NCBI RefSeq assembly: GCF_009176305.1
Contig: NZ_BLAJ01000002.1
Location: 124,001 to 188,000 of the forward strand
Length of the DNA stretch: 64,000 bases
Origin: Martinezella dioscoreae
Lineage (GTDB): Bacteria; Pseudomonadota; Alphaproteobacteria; Rhizobiales; Rhizobiaceae
Direction: 5' to 3'
Under the pieces are notes generated by a model, which was given only the letters and a program-made list of their open reading frames with translations, was not told the DNA's origin and did no database searches. The translations under genes were made by a program, and so were the position numbers. Positions 33,448 through 42,293 of the stretch are shown here, piece after piece; position 1 is the stretch's first letter; each line of letters opens with the position of its first letter.

Positions 33448-34746
33448 ATGCCCAGCAGTGCCACTCGCCCTACCAATCCTACCCTGTGGACGCTGACAGC
33501 CGGCCCTGCCCCTGAACTTTCCCACGACCTGCCTTCCCGCTCAGATGTCGCCGTGATCGGCGGCGGCTTCACCGGCCTGACCGCAGCACTTCATCTTGCC
33601 CGCGCCGGCCGCTCCGTGACCGTTCTTGAGGCCGGGCGGCTGGGTGCGGGAGCCAGCGGCATGAATGCCGGCTTCGTGGTTCCGAATTTTGCCAAGGCTG
33701 ATCCGACGACCGTCCGTCAGAAGCTGCCGCGCGGCAAGGCAGATGCGCTGTTGTCGCTCGTCGGTGCAGGCGCCGACGAGGTGTTTGCGACCATCGCGGA
33801 GGAACAGATTTCATGCGATGCGGTGCAGACCGGTTGGCTGCAGCCCGCTTATGGCGACGACATGGCAGCGATCCTGCGCCAAAGGGCGAAGGACTGGACA
33901 GAACTTGGTCGTCCAGTCGAATTTCTCGATGCCGGCGCCATCCGGAACGAGACCGGTATGGCGATCTATTCCGGAGGATTGATCGATCACTCCGGTGGCA
34001 CGATCCACCCGCTGAATTATCTCTACGGGCTCGCAAGGGCGGTCATGCAGCGCGGCGCCATGATCCGCGAAAACAGCGTGGTCGAGCATGTCGAGCGACA
34101 TGCCGGCACCTGGCGCGTTAACCTCGTGGACCATGAAATCGAAACGGAGGTCGTCATCCTCGCCACCAACGCCTTCACGAGCGGCATAGCTTCCCGCATG
34201 GGTCGAACGGGCGTGCCGTTAAAGGTGTATCAAGTGGCGACGAAGCCGATCGATGCCGAAACTGTTGCGCGGATCGCCCCAAATCGCCGGCCTGTCGGCG
34301 ATACGCGCTCCAACCTCTTCACCTACCGGCTCGATCGCGACAACAGGCTGATCAGCGGCGGTATGGCGATCAATCCGGTCGGCGCCTTCGAGCGCGTCGG
34401 TCGCGCCGTCGTCGACCGGCTCACATCCGAACTCCGTCTGCCGCGTCATCCGGGTGTGGAGATCGTCTGGACCGGAACGGCGATCATGACGCCGGACTTC
34501 CTGCCGCGCCTCTATCATTTCGGCGACGGCTTCTTCGGAGGGATCGGCTGCAACGGCCGCGGCATCGCCATGACGGCGCAACTCGGTCGGACACTGGCGA
34601 GACTGGCGCTCGGCGAAACGGCGGAATCTCTGCCGATTCCGCTGCAATCCGGCCGCGCTCTGCCATTTCATTGCTTCACGCCGGTCATTGCTTCGCTTGC
34701 GCTCGCACATGCACGCTTTGAAGATTGGCGAAGTGGACGCCGCTAA
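33448..34746 (+). CDS. FAD-dependent oxidoreductase, DadA/DAO family
   Basis: 432 residues. FAD-binding Rossmann motif VAVIGGGFTGLTAALHLARAG then VLEAGRLGAGASGMNAGFV at the N-terminus, and the C-terminal GIGCNGRGIAMTAQLGRTLA loop that closes over FAD. The DAO family oxidises amines or amino acids (glycine, sarcosine, D-amino acids, gamma-glutamylputrescine), giving an imine and reduced flavin. ATG 33448 is used; TTG 33430 would add six residues. Just downstream of the Liv-type unit, so oxidation of the amine imported there is plausible; the hairpin between them speaks for a separate or reduced transcript. Confidence 0.9.
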   Translation: MPSSATRPTNPTLWTLTAGPAPELSHDLPSRSDVAVIGGGFTGLTAALHLARAGRSVTVLEAGRLGAGASGMNAGFVVPNFAKADPTTVRQKLPRGKADALLSLVGAGADEVFATIAEEQISCDAVQTGWLQPAYGDDMAAILRQRAKDWTELGRPVEFLDAGAIRNETGMAIYSGGLIDHSGGTIHPLNYLYGLARAVMQRGAMIRENSVVEHVERHAGTWRVNLVDHEIETEVVILATNAFTSGIASRMGRTGVPLKVYQVATKPIDAETVARIAPNRRPVGDTRSNLFTYRLDRDNRLISGGMAINPVGAFERVGRAVVDRLTSELRLPRHPGVEIVWTGTAIMTPDFLPRLYHFGDGFFGGIGCNGRGIAMTAQLGRTLARLALGETAESLPIPLQSGRALPFHCFTPVIASLALAHARFEDWRSGRR

Positions 34747-34919
34747 TCGGCGTAAGATCAATATTCATGAGCACCGGTACAGCTCCAGGCAGTAATTGAC
34801 CATTAATTCTATAGAGAAAGGAATGAAGACGCGACCGCATCCGCAAAAATGAAATGCCTTTTCTCGAAGCCCGGCTTTGAATGCGGCATCGTGGCGCCGA
34901 ATGAAATCGGAGCCCGCCC

Positions 34920-36137
34920 ATGAACGCGCAATTGCACCATATCAACGCCACGCATCCGGAGGCCACGGTACTGGAGACCGAGCAACAAGCGCTGGCCGTC
35001 GCGCAGGAGCTTGCAGCACGCTTTGCCGCTAGCGCCTCGGAGCGCGACAGCGAGAGGCTGCTCCCCTTTGCCGAGATGGATGCCCTGGCACAATCCGGAC
35101 TGCTGGCGATCACCGTCCCCGAGGAATATGGCGGTCTCGATGTTTCGAATGCGGCGCTGGCCGAGATCACGGCGATCCTGGCTGAGGCGGACGGCTCGAT
35201 TGGACAGATCCCGCAGAACCATTTCTATATCCTTGAGGCTCTGCGCGTCGATGGCTCCGAGGATCAGAAACGCTTCTTCTTCAGCCGCGCATTGGCCGGC
35301 GACCGATTCGGCAATGCCTTGTCCGAGCGGGGCACGAAAACGGTCGGGCACTATAATACCCGCATTACCCGCGATGGACCCGGCTATCGCATCAATGGCC
35401 GCAAGTTCTATTCGACGGGCGTTCTCTTTGCCGATTGGATCACCGTCTTCGCACTGGATGAAGCTGACAAGCTGGTCATGGCTTTCGTGCCGAAGGGTAC
35501 GGAGGGCGTCGAAATCATCGACGATTGGGATGGCTTCGGGCAACGCACGACAGGCAGCGGCACGACGGCGCTCAACAATGTCTATGTCAATGCCGACCAT
35601 GTCGTCCTGCATCATAAGGGCTTCGAGCGGCCGACGACGATCGGCTCGGTCGGCCAGATCATCCATGCCGGCGTCGATCTCGGCATTGCCCGGGCCGCTT
35701 TCACGGAAACGCTCGATTTTGTGAAGACCAGGTCACGCCCCTGGATGGATAGCGGCGTTGATCGCGCCAGCGACGATCCGCTAACGATCGCCAAGGTCGG
35801 CCAGATCGCCATCCGGCTGGAAGCGGCGGCTGCGACCATCGAACGCGCCGGCCGCAAGGTCGATGCCGCACAGGTCGAGACGACGGAGAAGCGGGTGGTC
35901 GAGGCGACGCTGGCTGTTGCTGCAGCGAAGGTACTGACGACGGAAATCGCGATCGAAGCGACGAACACGCTTTTTGAGCTTGCCGGAACGGCCTCCGTGA
36001 AGCTCGACCTCAATCTCGACCGTCACTGGCGCAATGCCCGCACGCATACGCTTCACGACCCCGTTCGATGGAAATATCACGTCGTCGGCAATTATCACCT
36101 GAACGATGTCATTCCGCCGAAGAATGGCGCGCTTTGA
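34920..36137 (+). CDS. SfnB-family acyl-CoA-dehydrogenase-like flavoprotein
   Basis: 405 residues with the acyl-CoA dehydrogenase fold: helical N-domain (LAQSGLLAITVPEEYGGLD), beta domain (ALSERGTKTVGHYNTRITRDG; INGRKFYSTGVLFADWI), helical C-domain (FELAGTASVKLDLNLDRHWRNARTHTLHDPVRWKYHVVGNY). The ending and the DWDGFGQRTTGSGT stretch match the SfnB/DszC group: FMNH2-dependent monooxygenase-like proteins of sulfur (dimethyl sulfone, sulfonate) scavenging. A reduced flavin supplier is not encoded nearby. A related protein lies at 37603 on the other strand. Confidence 0.88.
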   Translation: MNAQLHHINATHPEATVLETEQQALAVAQELAARFAASASERDSERLLPFAEMDALAQSGLLAITVPEEYGGLDVSNAALAEITAILAEADGSIGQIPQNHFYILEALRVDGSEDQKRFFFSRALAGDRFGNALSERGTKTVGHYNTRITRDGPGYRINGRKFYSTGVLFADWITVFALDEADKLVMAFVPKGTEGVEIIDDWDGFGQRTTGSGTTALNNVYVNADHVVLHHKGFERPTTIGSVGQIIHAGVDLGIARAAFTETLDFVKTRSRPWMDSGVDRASDDPLTIAKVGQIAIRLEAAAATIERAGRKVDAAQVETTEKRVVEATLAVAAAKVLTTEIAIEATNTLFELAGTASVKLDLNLDRHWRNARTHTLHDPVRWKYHVVGNYHLNDVIPPKNGAL

Positions 36138-36151
36138 CGGATAGACGAGGG

Positions 36152-36177
36152 CCCCGTCGCAGACGCCGGGGCTTTCA
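36152..36177. terminator. bidirectional hairpin between sfnB-like gene and ftsZ2
   Basis: GCCCCG (36152-36157) pairs with CGGGGC (36168-36173), followed by TTTCAT on the plus strand. It sits between two convergent stop codons (36137 and 36220). Confidence 0.6.
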
Positions 36178-36219
36178 TACAAACAAAGGCGTAAGTCAGG
36201 AGCGCCACGCTGAGGCCAG

Positions 36220-37227
36220 CTAGTGCCGATCCATATGGAGTTCCATGGACTGATCGGCGGCCGCCGCGAGGCTTTCCAGACCGGTTGCAACGACCGATAC
36301 CCTGAACACCCCGTCGAGAGTCTTGTCGAAGATCGCACCGACGACGATATCGGCATCGGCAAAGACTTCGTCGCGGATGCGACTGGCGGCCTCATCGACC
36401 TCGAACAACGTCATGTCTGTCCCGCCGGAAATGGAGATCAGCACACCCCGCGCGCCCTTCATGCTCATATCGTCGAGAAGCGGATTGGAGACGGCGGCGT
36501 CTGCCGCTTTCAGCGCGCGGCCCGGCCCTGACGCCTCGCCCGTTCCCATCATCGCGCGCCCCATTCCCCGCATCACGGATTTGACGTCGGCGAAGTCGAG
36601 ATTGATGAGACCTTCCTTAATGATCAGATCCGTAATGCAGCTGACGCCCGCATACAGGACCCGATCCGCAGTCACAAAGGCATTCTCGAAGGTGGTCGTG
36701 GCGTCCGCAATGCGAAACAGGTTCTGATTGGGGATGACAATGACGGTATCCGCACTTTCGCGCAGCCGCTCGATGCCCTGGTCGGCCGTGCGCATGCGCC
36801 GGTTACCCTCGAAGGTAAAAGGCTTGGTGACGACTCCGACCGTGAGGATGCCCGCCTGACGCGCGGCCTGAGCAATGATCGGGGCGGCGCCCGTGCCGGT
36901 GCCACCACCCATTCCGGCCGTCACGAAGCACATATGCGTACCGTGGAGATGATCCATGATCTCATCGATGGATTCCTCGGCGGCGGCTCGTCCGATGTCC
37001 GGCAGGGAGCCTGCACCGAGACCTTCCGTCACTTGTGCGCCAAGTTGAATGCGCCTGGTCGCTTTGGACGTCGCAAGCGCCTGTGCATCCGTATTTGCCG
37101 CTATAAATTCAACGCCCTGAAGTTGTTGCGCGATCATGTTGTTGATCGCGTTGCCGCCGCCACCGCCGACACCGACGACGGAAATCTTCGGTATCACCCC
37201 GGAAAGTGGTGCGCGCATGTCTGCCAT
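36220..37227 (-). CDS. second, short FtsZ (FtsZ2-type tubulin homologue)
   Basis: 335 residues. GTP-binding half intact: [27 protein letters not shown], the tubulin G-box [10 protein letters not shown], and [16 protein letters not shown]. The T7 loop that completes GTP hydrolysis in the neighbouring subunit is also kept ([15 protein letters not shown]). The protein stops right after the second domain, with neither the long linker nor the C-terminal peptide that binds FtsA/ZipA; housekeeping FtsZ of Rhizobiaceae is near 580-590 residues. Rhizobia are known to have such an extra FtsZ. ATG 37227 has GGAG six bases upstream; ATG 37239 is possible. It could co-polymerise with or dose main FtsZ. 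Confidence 0.92.
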   Translation of the reverse strand: MADMRAPLSGVIPKISVVGVGGGGGNAINNMIAQQLQGVEFIAANTDAQALATSKATRRIQLGAQVTEGLGAGSLPDIGRAAAEESIDEIMDHLHGTHMCFVTAGMGGGTGTGAAPIIAQAARQAGILTVGVVTKPFTFEGNRRMRTADQGIERLRESADTVIVIPNQNLFRIADATTTFENAFVTADRVLYAGVSCITDLIIKEGLINLDFADVKSVMRGMGRAMMGTGEASGPGRALKAADAAVSNPLLDDMSMKGARGVLISISGGTDMTLFEVDEAASRIRDEVFADADIVVGAIFDKTLDGVFRVSVVATGLESLAAAADQSMELHMDRH

Positions 37228-37602
37228 GAAGGACTCCATTGGATCAATTTCATTCTCAATCGCGATCGCCTGTCCCTATTGGAAACGGACATTGGAGCGA
37301 TTCGTGATGGAAGAGATCCTAGTGAGGAACGTGTGCGCATTGCGGCGTGCGGCGGCAGCCCTCCACAGAATAGTGAGTTGAGCACAGGATTTATGAGCCG
37401 GATATCAGAACATCAATCGTCCAGCATCGCGGGAGACCACAAGCGGGCGAGCCTGTTTGAAGCTGTGGCGTGTTCCAACACTGGTCCACGCCACACCAGA
37501 TGCCAATGACGCTGATCGATCTTGAGTGCGGATGAAGTCACCATCAGCTCGGATTACGAGCCGATCCACTTCTTAAACTCCGCCGCGTCCCCGCCCCGGC
37601 GT
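37228..37602. other. intergenic region before ftsZ2, no gene seen
   Basis: About 375 bp between the ftsZ2 start and the stop of the next minus-strand gene. It must hold the ftsZ2 promoter and the 3' end of the upstream transcript. I find no open frame with a ribosome site and no clear hairpin or palindrome. Confidence 0.4.
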
Positions 37603-38808
37603 TTAGCTGTAGAGGCTGACCTCTGGAATCCGGTCATTGAGCACGAACTCGCCGACCTCCTTGGCCTTGTAGAATACCGGATCGTGCAGGGTGTGCGTCC
37701 GCACATTGCGCCAGAAGCGATCGAAGCGATATTTCTCCGCGGTCGAGCGGGCGCCGGTGAGTTCGAATACACGCGAGGTGATATCGAGGGCAACGTGGGT
37801 CGCGTGCACCTTCGCCGCATAGGCTTCGGCCGCTGCTTCACCGCGCTCGCGCGCCGTTGCCTTGTGTCCTCTAGCAAGAGCTTCCTGAACCGTCGCAGCA
37901 GCGCTGTCGGCCAGAGCGGCGGATGCCTTGAGGGCTGCGGTAAATTCACCGACACGCTCCAGAATATATGGGTCGTCCGATGCCCGTTCGACACCGGAAG
38001 TGATCCAGGGCCGCGTCGTCGTGCGGACATAATCGACAGCCTCGCGTAGCGCACCCTCCGCTGTGCCCAGATAGAAATTGACGAAAACAAGCTGGATGAG
38101 CGGCGTGTTGAAGGTCGCAAGCACCGGCGCTTCGCCACCGGTCGATGCCGCCTTGTCCAGGTCCTCTTCGTAAACAGGAAAATCGTGGAACTCGACACTG
38201 CCGCTGTCGGAGAGACGCTGGCCGAAATTGTCCCAGTCGTCATTGGCTTTGTAACCGGCCCGATTGGTCGGGACGGCAAAGCCAACGATCCGGTCATCGA
38301 GCGCGGCATTGGCGTTGACGTAATCGGAGACATGCGCGGCCGTGGAAAACGACTTGCGGCCGTTCAGGACATAACCGTTGCCGCGGCGCGTCAGCACGAG
38401 GCCGGGATCGCGCGGATTGACTGCTGCACCCCAGTAAAGGCTATTGGCGACCGTCTTGCCGCCGAGCTCCTGGGCGCGGGCCTCGTGGAAGGCCCAATAG
38501 ATGTACTGGCTGTTGACGTAGTGATAGCCGAGAAGCTGGCCGATGGAGCTCTCACCGCGCGCAAGAATGCGCACCAGCCGCAAGCCATCTACCCAATCGA
38601 GGCCACCGCCACCGATCTGCGACCCATGCAGCGCGTTCAGCAAGCCGGCATTTTTCAGCTTGACGATCTCACCAAGCGGCGGCCGGCCTTCGCGGTCAAG
38701 CTCTGCGGCGCGCTTGGAAAGATCGGCTGCAATCTCTTCCGCTCTGGCAAAGAGATCTTCCCGCGTGACATTACGATTGCCCGCAAAGATGACGTTGGAC
38801 TGGCTCAT
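37603..38808 (-). CDS. second SfnB/DszC-like flavin-dependent monooxygenase
   Basis: 401 residues, acyl-CoA dehydrogenase fold. N-domain VKLKNAGLLNALHGSQIGGGG, GESSIGQLLGYHYVNSQY, beta domain NGYVLNGRKSFSTAAHVSDYV and DWDNFGQRLSDSGSVEF, C-domain ending FDRFWRNVRTHTLHDPVFYKAKEVGEFVLN. These stretches parallel the protein at 34920 and the SfnB/DszC group, whose members oxygenate organosulfur compounds with FMNH2. It is directly downstream of a sugar-type binding protein (71 bp, containing a hairpin). Probable role: desulfurisation or another flavin-dependent oxygenation; substrate unknown. Confidence 0.87.
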   Translation of the reverse strand: MSQSNVIFAGNRNVTREDLFARAEEIAADLSKRAAELDREGRPPLGEIVKLKNAGLLNALHGSQIGGGGLDWVDGLRLVRILARGESSIGQLLGYHYVNSQYIYWAFHEARAQELGGKTVANSLYWGAAVNPRDPGLVLTRRGNGYVLNGRKSFSTAAHVSDYVNANAALDDRIVGFAVPTNRAGYKANDDWDNFGQRLSDSGSVEFHDFPVYEEDLDKAASTGGEAPVLATFNTPLIQLVFVNFYLGTAEGALREAVDYVRTTTRPWITSGVERASDDPYILERVGEFTAALKASAALADSAAATVQEALARGHKATARERGEAAAEAYAAKVHATHVALDITSRVFELTGARSTAEKYRFDRFWRNVRTHTLHDPVFYKAKEVGEFVLNDRIPEVSLYS

Positions 38809-38838
38809 GATGTGAACTCCGGTTCAGTAGCGTAATCC

Positions 38839-38859
38839 GGCGGGATCGGAAATCCCGCC
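38839..38859 (-). terminator. intergenic hairpin between binding-protein and monooxygenase genes
   Basis: Perfect 8-bp stem GGCGGGAT (38839-38846) / ATCCCGCC (38852-38859) with loop CGGAA, 20 bp after the binding-protein stop and 30 bp before the SfnB-like start on the minus strand. No T-run, so more likely an attenuator or RNA-stability element than a full terminator. Confidence 0.5.
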
Positions 38860-38879
38860 GACATATCGAGAATGGCTGC

Positions 38880-39923
38880 TTAAAAAAGCTTGTCCGGGAT
38901 CCAGCTGGCGGTCACTGCATCGCTGGCGCTGAAGGCGGGAACTTTCTTGGCCAGTTCTTCAATCGTCTGGACGTTGGCGGCGCGAAGTCCTTCCTGCGTC
39001 AGCAGCGTCGGCTTGACGGTGATCTGATGCGGAACCTCCTGCCCAGCGACCTGCAAGGCGGCGGCACGGATGGAAACGGCGCCGACGACGGCCGGATTGG
39101 TCGCGACCGTTGCCACCCATGGGCTGCCCGGTTCGGTGATTTCCTGAATGTCGGCCGTCGATACGTCGGCCGAGTAGATCTTCAGTTTGTCGGCAATGCC
39201 GAGATCCGTGGCAGCAAGCTTCACGCCGCGGGCAAACTCGTCATAGGGTGCGAAGACGACTGATATATCGGGATTGGCCGCCAGCGCCGCCTTTGCCTGA
39301 TCGGCAGTCGAGGTCGCGGTCGTATCGCTGACGTTACCGAAGCGAGCCTTTTCGACGACACCGGCATTCTGCTTCTTGAAAGCATCCCAGACCTCATTGC
39401 GACGGTCGAGCGGAGCAAAGCCGGCGACATAGACATAGCCCGCCTTGAAACTGTCGCCATTTTCCTTGACCACCTGCTTCAGGGCGAGGTCGGCAAGTTC
39501 GTGATCGCTCTGCTCGACCTGTGGAATCCTAGGATTGTTGAGATTGACGTCAAAGGCAACGACCTTGATACCCTTGTCGAGCGCCTGCTGAACGACGTCG
39601 CCAAGTGATTCTGGTAGACCGTGATCGATGACGATGGCGGAAACGCCGAGATTGATCGCCTGAAGGATCTGTTCACGCTGGGCGGCTGCGTCCTGGCGCC
39701 CGGGGAAAACGCGAAGATCGATATCGAGCGCCTTGGCCTGCGCTTCGGCACCCGCCTGATAGGCCTGGAAGAAATCGCCGGCGGAAATGTAGCTGACCAG
39801 AGCAACTTTTACGCCACCCTTGTCGAAAGGCGCAGGCGCACCGTTCACACCGGCAGCCAGCGCCGTCTGTGCCAGAAGAAGCGGGGCAACGGCCGACAGG
39901 GCAAGCCGTGTGAATAATCTCAT
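38880..39923 (-). CDS. ABC sugar-type substrate-binding protein (RbsB-like), orphan
   Basis: 347 residues. Signal peptide LFTRLALSAVAPLLLAQTALAA, then a ribose-binding-protein-type fold: VKVALVSYISAGDFFQAYQAGAEAQAKAL, GVSAIVIDHGLPESLGDVV, NNPRIPQVEQSDHELADLAL and ADQAKAALAANPDISVVFAPYD. Periplasmic receptor. GTGAGGAT precedes ATG 39923. No permease or ATPase gene is adjacent; the neighbours are the SfnB-like monooxygenase downstream and a TetR gene upstream, so its transporter is either elsewhere or shared. Confidence 0.9.
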   Translation of the reverse strand: MRLFTRLALSAVAPLLLAQTALAAGVNGAPAPFDKGGVKVALVSYISAGDFFQAYQAGAEAQAKALDIDLRVFPGRQDAAAQREQILQAINLGVSAIVIDHGLPESLGDVVQQALDKGIKVVAFDVNLNNPRIPQVEQSDHELADLALKQVVKENGDSFKAGYVYVAGFAPLDRRNEVWDAFKKQNAGVVEKARFGNVSDTTATSTADQAKAALAANPDISVVFAPYDEFARGVKLAATDLGIADKLKIYSADVSTADIQEITEPGSPWVATVATNPAVVGAVSIRAAALQVAGQEVPHQITVKPTLLTQEGLRAANVQTIEELAKKVPAFSASDAVTASWIPDKLF

Positions 39924-40108
39924 CGTTGCGATCCTCACGATCCATCGGAAGCGTCGTCTGACGGATAGATGACCCTGCGACGCATGCAATTATTAGATAT
40001 AAACCCTATATTTTTAGTAGATTAAATCATCCGATTTTGGCTGGCTTCGGAGATTCTTTGTTCGTTTGCCGAGGGAATGGCGGCAAGGACTTACCCGGCG
40101 GAAAAGCC

Positions 40109-40780
40109 TCAGGCGAAGGGTTCCGCGAGCATTTCCTCGAGATCGGCCCGTGCCTGTGGCGAGAGATAGGGTCGCAACAGGCTCGCGACCTGGCCGAGCC
40201 CCCAATGCACATGCTGAGGCGTCAATTCCCCCACACCTTCCTGAAGACCGAGATAGACGGCCCAATAGGTGGCAACGATCCGCATATTGGTCATCAATGC
40301 ATTGCGCTCCTCCGCGGCGGTGCTGATCAAGCCAGCCTCTTCCATGCGCTGAAAAATGGCATCGACGGAAACACGCATGCCGGCGCTGACCATCAGGATC
40401 GGCCCTCTCAAGCCAGGTGCGATTGCCAACAGGCCGGGAATATCGCGAAAGAGGAAGCGATGGGTCCAGACTAGCGAGAACCATTTGCGCAAAAAGCCGG
40501 CATAGGCTTTTGAATCCGCCCCTTCTACGGAATCGGCCTGCCTGACGAGCGCCAATGCATCGGCTTCGAAGCGAGAAAACAAGGCCAGGACAAGCGACTC
40601 CTTGGTGCGGAAATGATAATAGAGATTGCCCTGGTTGATGTGCACGGCCTTGGCGATTTCCGCCGTGGTGACGGCTTCCGGTCCTTTCTGATTGAAGAGC
40701 GACAATGTCGAGACGAGAATCCGCTCGCGCGTATCGGGCCGCGCAGCCACGTCCTTCTTCCCACCTTTGCTGGCCGTCAT
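40109..40780 (-). CDS. TetR-family transcriptional regulator
   Basis: 223 residues. N-terminal helix-turn-helix (TRERILVSTLSLFNQKGPEAVTTAEIAKAVHINQGNLYYHFRTKESLV) of the TetR type, then an all-helical ligand domain (WFSLVWTHRFLFRDIPGLLA, as in fatty-acid- or hydrophobe-sensing members). Divergent from the cytochrome P450 with 104 bp between; that gap holds two copies of AAGG-N6-CCTT, so it most likely represses itself and the P450 until a hydrophobic substrate binds. Confidence 0.92.
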   Translation of the reverse strand: MTASKGGKKDVAARPDTRERILVSTLSLFNQKGPEAVTTAEIAKAVHINQGNLYYHFRTKESLVLALFSRFEADALALVRQADSVEGADSKAYAGFLRKWFSLVWTHRFLFRDIPGLLAIAPGLRGPILMVSAGMRVSVDAIFQRMEEAGLISTAAEERNALMTNMRIVATYWAVYLGLQEGVGELTPQHVHWGLGQVASLLRPYLSPQARADLEEMLAEPFA

Positions 40781-40800
40781 CTCGTCCCCCTTGAAGCTCT

Positions 40801-40837
40801 AAGGTATCCACCTTATTCTTTGTAAGGCAAATACCTT
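40801..40837. promoter_or_regulatory. twin TetR operators between tetR and cytochrome P450
   Basis: Two palindromes AAGG-N6-CCTT, AAGGTATCCACCTT (40801-40814) and AAGGCAAATACCTT (40824-40837), stand 23 bp apart. The whole block also reads as one larger inverted repeat: AAGGTAT-N3-CCTTA on the left mirrors TAAGG-N3-ATACCTT on the right. Such symmetry suits cooperative binding of two TetR dimers. Confidence 0.7.
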
Positions 40838-40884
40838 AATCCTGATCTACAGGCATCCGCCGGGCTGAACAAGGAGACTGAAGG

Positions 40885-42252
40885 ATGAATGCACGTGTGA
40901 ACGCTGCCGATCTCTCGCAGACGACATTTCCCCTCACTCCGCGCTCAATGCCGCATGTCCTCCTGTCGCTGATCCGCAATCCGCTCGACGCACTGCCGCC
41001 GGAAATCTTCACCGAGCCCATGGTCTTCACCAAGGTGGGTGGAAAACTGCGGATCTATCTGGCCGATCCCGAGCTCATCTATCAGGCGCTGGTGCGCAAT
41101 TCCGACGCGCTCAGCAAAGGCGAAGATGTGCGCCGCGTGCTAGGCCCGGCTCTCGGCAACGGCATTCTGACCTCCGATGGCGCCCATTGGAAATGGCAGC
41201 GACAGTCGGTGGCCGGCGCCTTTCGCCATGAAAAACTGTTGGAACTGCAGCCAGCCATGATTGCGGCGGCCGGGCGCAGGCGTGATCTCTGGCTCACCCG
41301 TAAGAACAGCCCCATCGACCTGTGTCAGGAAATGATGCGCATCACCTTCGATATTATCGTCGATACGATGATGTCGGGCGGCGAAGGCATCGATGTCGAC
41401 AAGGTCGAGCACAATATTACCAACTACCTCAAGCCGACCGGCTGGAAATTCGCGCTCGGCCTTCTTGGCCTGCCCGACTGGATGCCCCATCCCGGCAAGG
41501 AGAAGGCGCGATCGGCCGTTGCCTTCCTGCGAACGACCCTTGGTACGGTGATTGCCGAACGACGCCGCAGCGGCGGGGAACGGAGCGATCTGGTTTCCAT
41601 GCTGCTTAACGCAGCCGACCCCGAAACCGGTCGCATGATGACCGATGAAGAGATCATCGACAATCTGATGACCTTCATCACCGCCGGGCACGAGACGACG
41701 GCGCTCGGTCTTGCCTGGACCTTCCATCTTCTTGCGCGCCATCCGGATTGCCAGGCCAAGCTCTTTGAAGAAATTGCCACCGTGACCGAGGGCGGCCCGC
41801 TGACGGCAGAACATCTCGGCAAGCTCACCTACACCAGGCAGGTCTTTTCGGAAGCCATGCGGCTCTATCCGCCGGCGCCAATCATTTCGCGCGCGGTAAC
41901 TAGCGAGTTTGCCATCGGCACGCACATGATACCGGCAGGCACCATTATCTATGTACCGATCTACGCCGTGCATCATCATGCCGATCTTTGGGAAGACCCG
42001 CAGCTTTTTGATCCCGACCGGTTTGAGCCGGCGGTGGCGCGAAACCGCCATCGCTACGCCTTCATGCCCTTCGGTGCCGGTCCGCGCGTCTGCATCGGCA
42101 ATGGCTTTGCGATGATGGAGGCCGTCGCGATCCTCGCCGTACTCCTGCAGAAATTCCGCGTAACCGGCTCGACCGAGCCTTCGCCCAAGCCGGTCATGAA
42201 GGTCACGTTGCGGCCCATGCATCCGCTGTCGATCAACCTTATGGAGCGATAG
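40885..42252 (+). CDS. cytochrome P450 monooxygenase
   Basis: 455 residues, soluble, no membrane anchor. Marks of the family are present: the oxygen-binding I-helix FITAGHETTALGLAW, the K-helix E-x-x-R (SEAMRLYPPAP), FDPDRFEP, and the haem loop FMPFGAGPRVCIGNGFA with the Cys ligand. The style (AGHETT, PFGAGPRVCIG) is of the bacterial P450s related to CYP4/CYP102-like fatty-acid hydroxylases rather than the camphor type. Redox partners are not encoded in the window. GGAG precedes the ATG; the divergent TetR protein and twin operators should control it. Substrate probably hydrophobic. Confidence 0.93.
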   Translation: MNARVNAADLSQTTFPLTPRSMPHVLLSLIRNPLDALPPEIFTEPMVFTKVGGKLRIYLADPELIYQALVRNSDALSKGEDVRRVLGPALGNGILTSDGAHWKWQRQSVAGAFRHEKLLELQPAMIAAAGRRRDLWLTRKNSPIDLCQEMMRITFDIIVDTMMSGGEGIDVDKVEHNITNYLKPTGWKFALGLLGLPDWMPHPGKEKARSAVAFLRTTLGTVIAERRRSGGERSDLVSMLLNAADPETGRMMTDEEIIDNLMTFITAGHETTALGLAWTFHLLARHPDCQAKLFEEIATVTEGGPLTAEHLGKLTYTRQVFSEAMRLYPPAPIISRAVTSEFAIGTHMIPAGTIIYVPIYAVHHHADLWEDPQLFDPDRFEPAVARNRHRYAFMPFGAGPRVCIGNGFAMMEAVAILAVLLQKFRVTGSTEPSPKPVMKVTLRPMHPLSINLMER

Positions 42253-42293
42253 TCGAGCGGGTTACCTGCCCCGAACAGAAACGAGGGGGCGTC

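Noticed and set aside
38185..38835. 216-residue plus-strand frame opposite the SfnB-like gene at 37603
   Set aside because: Antisense, no ribosome site, no recognisable protein features.
41140..42222. 360-residue frame opposite the cytochrome P450
   Set aside because: Antisense shadow; all P450 motifs are on the plus strand.
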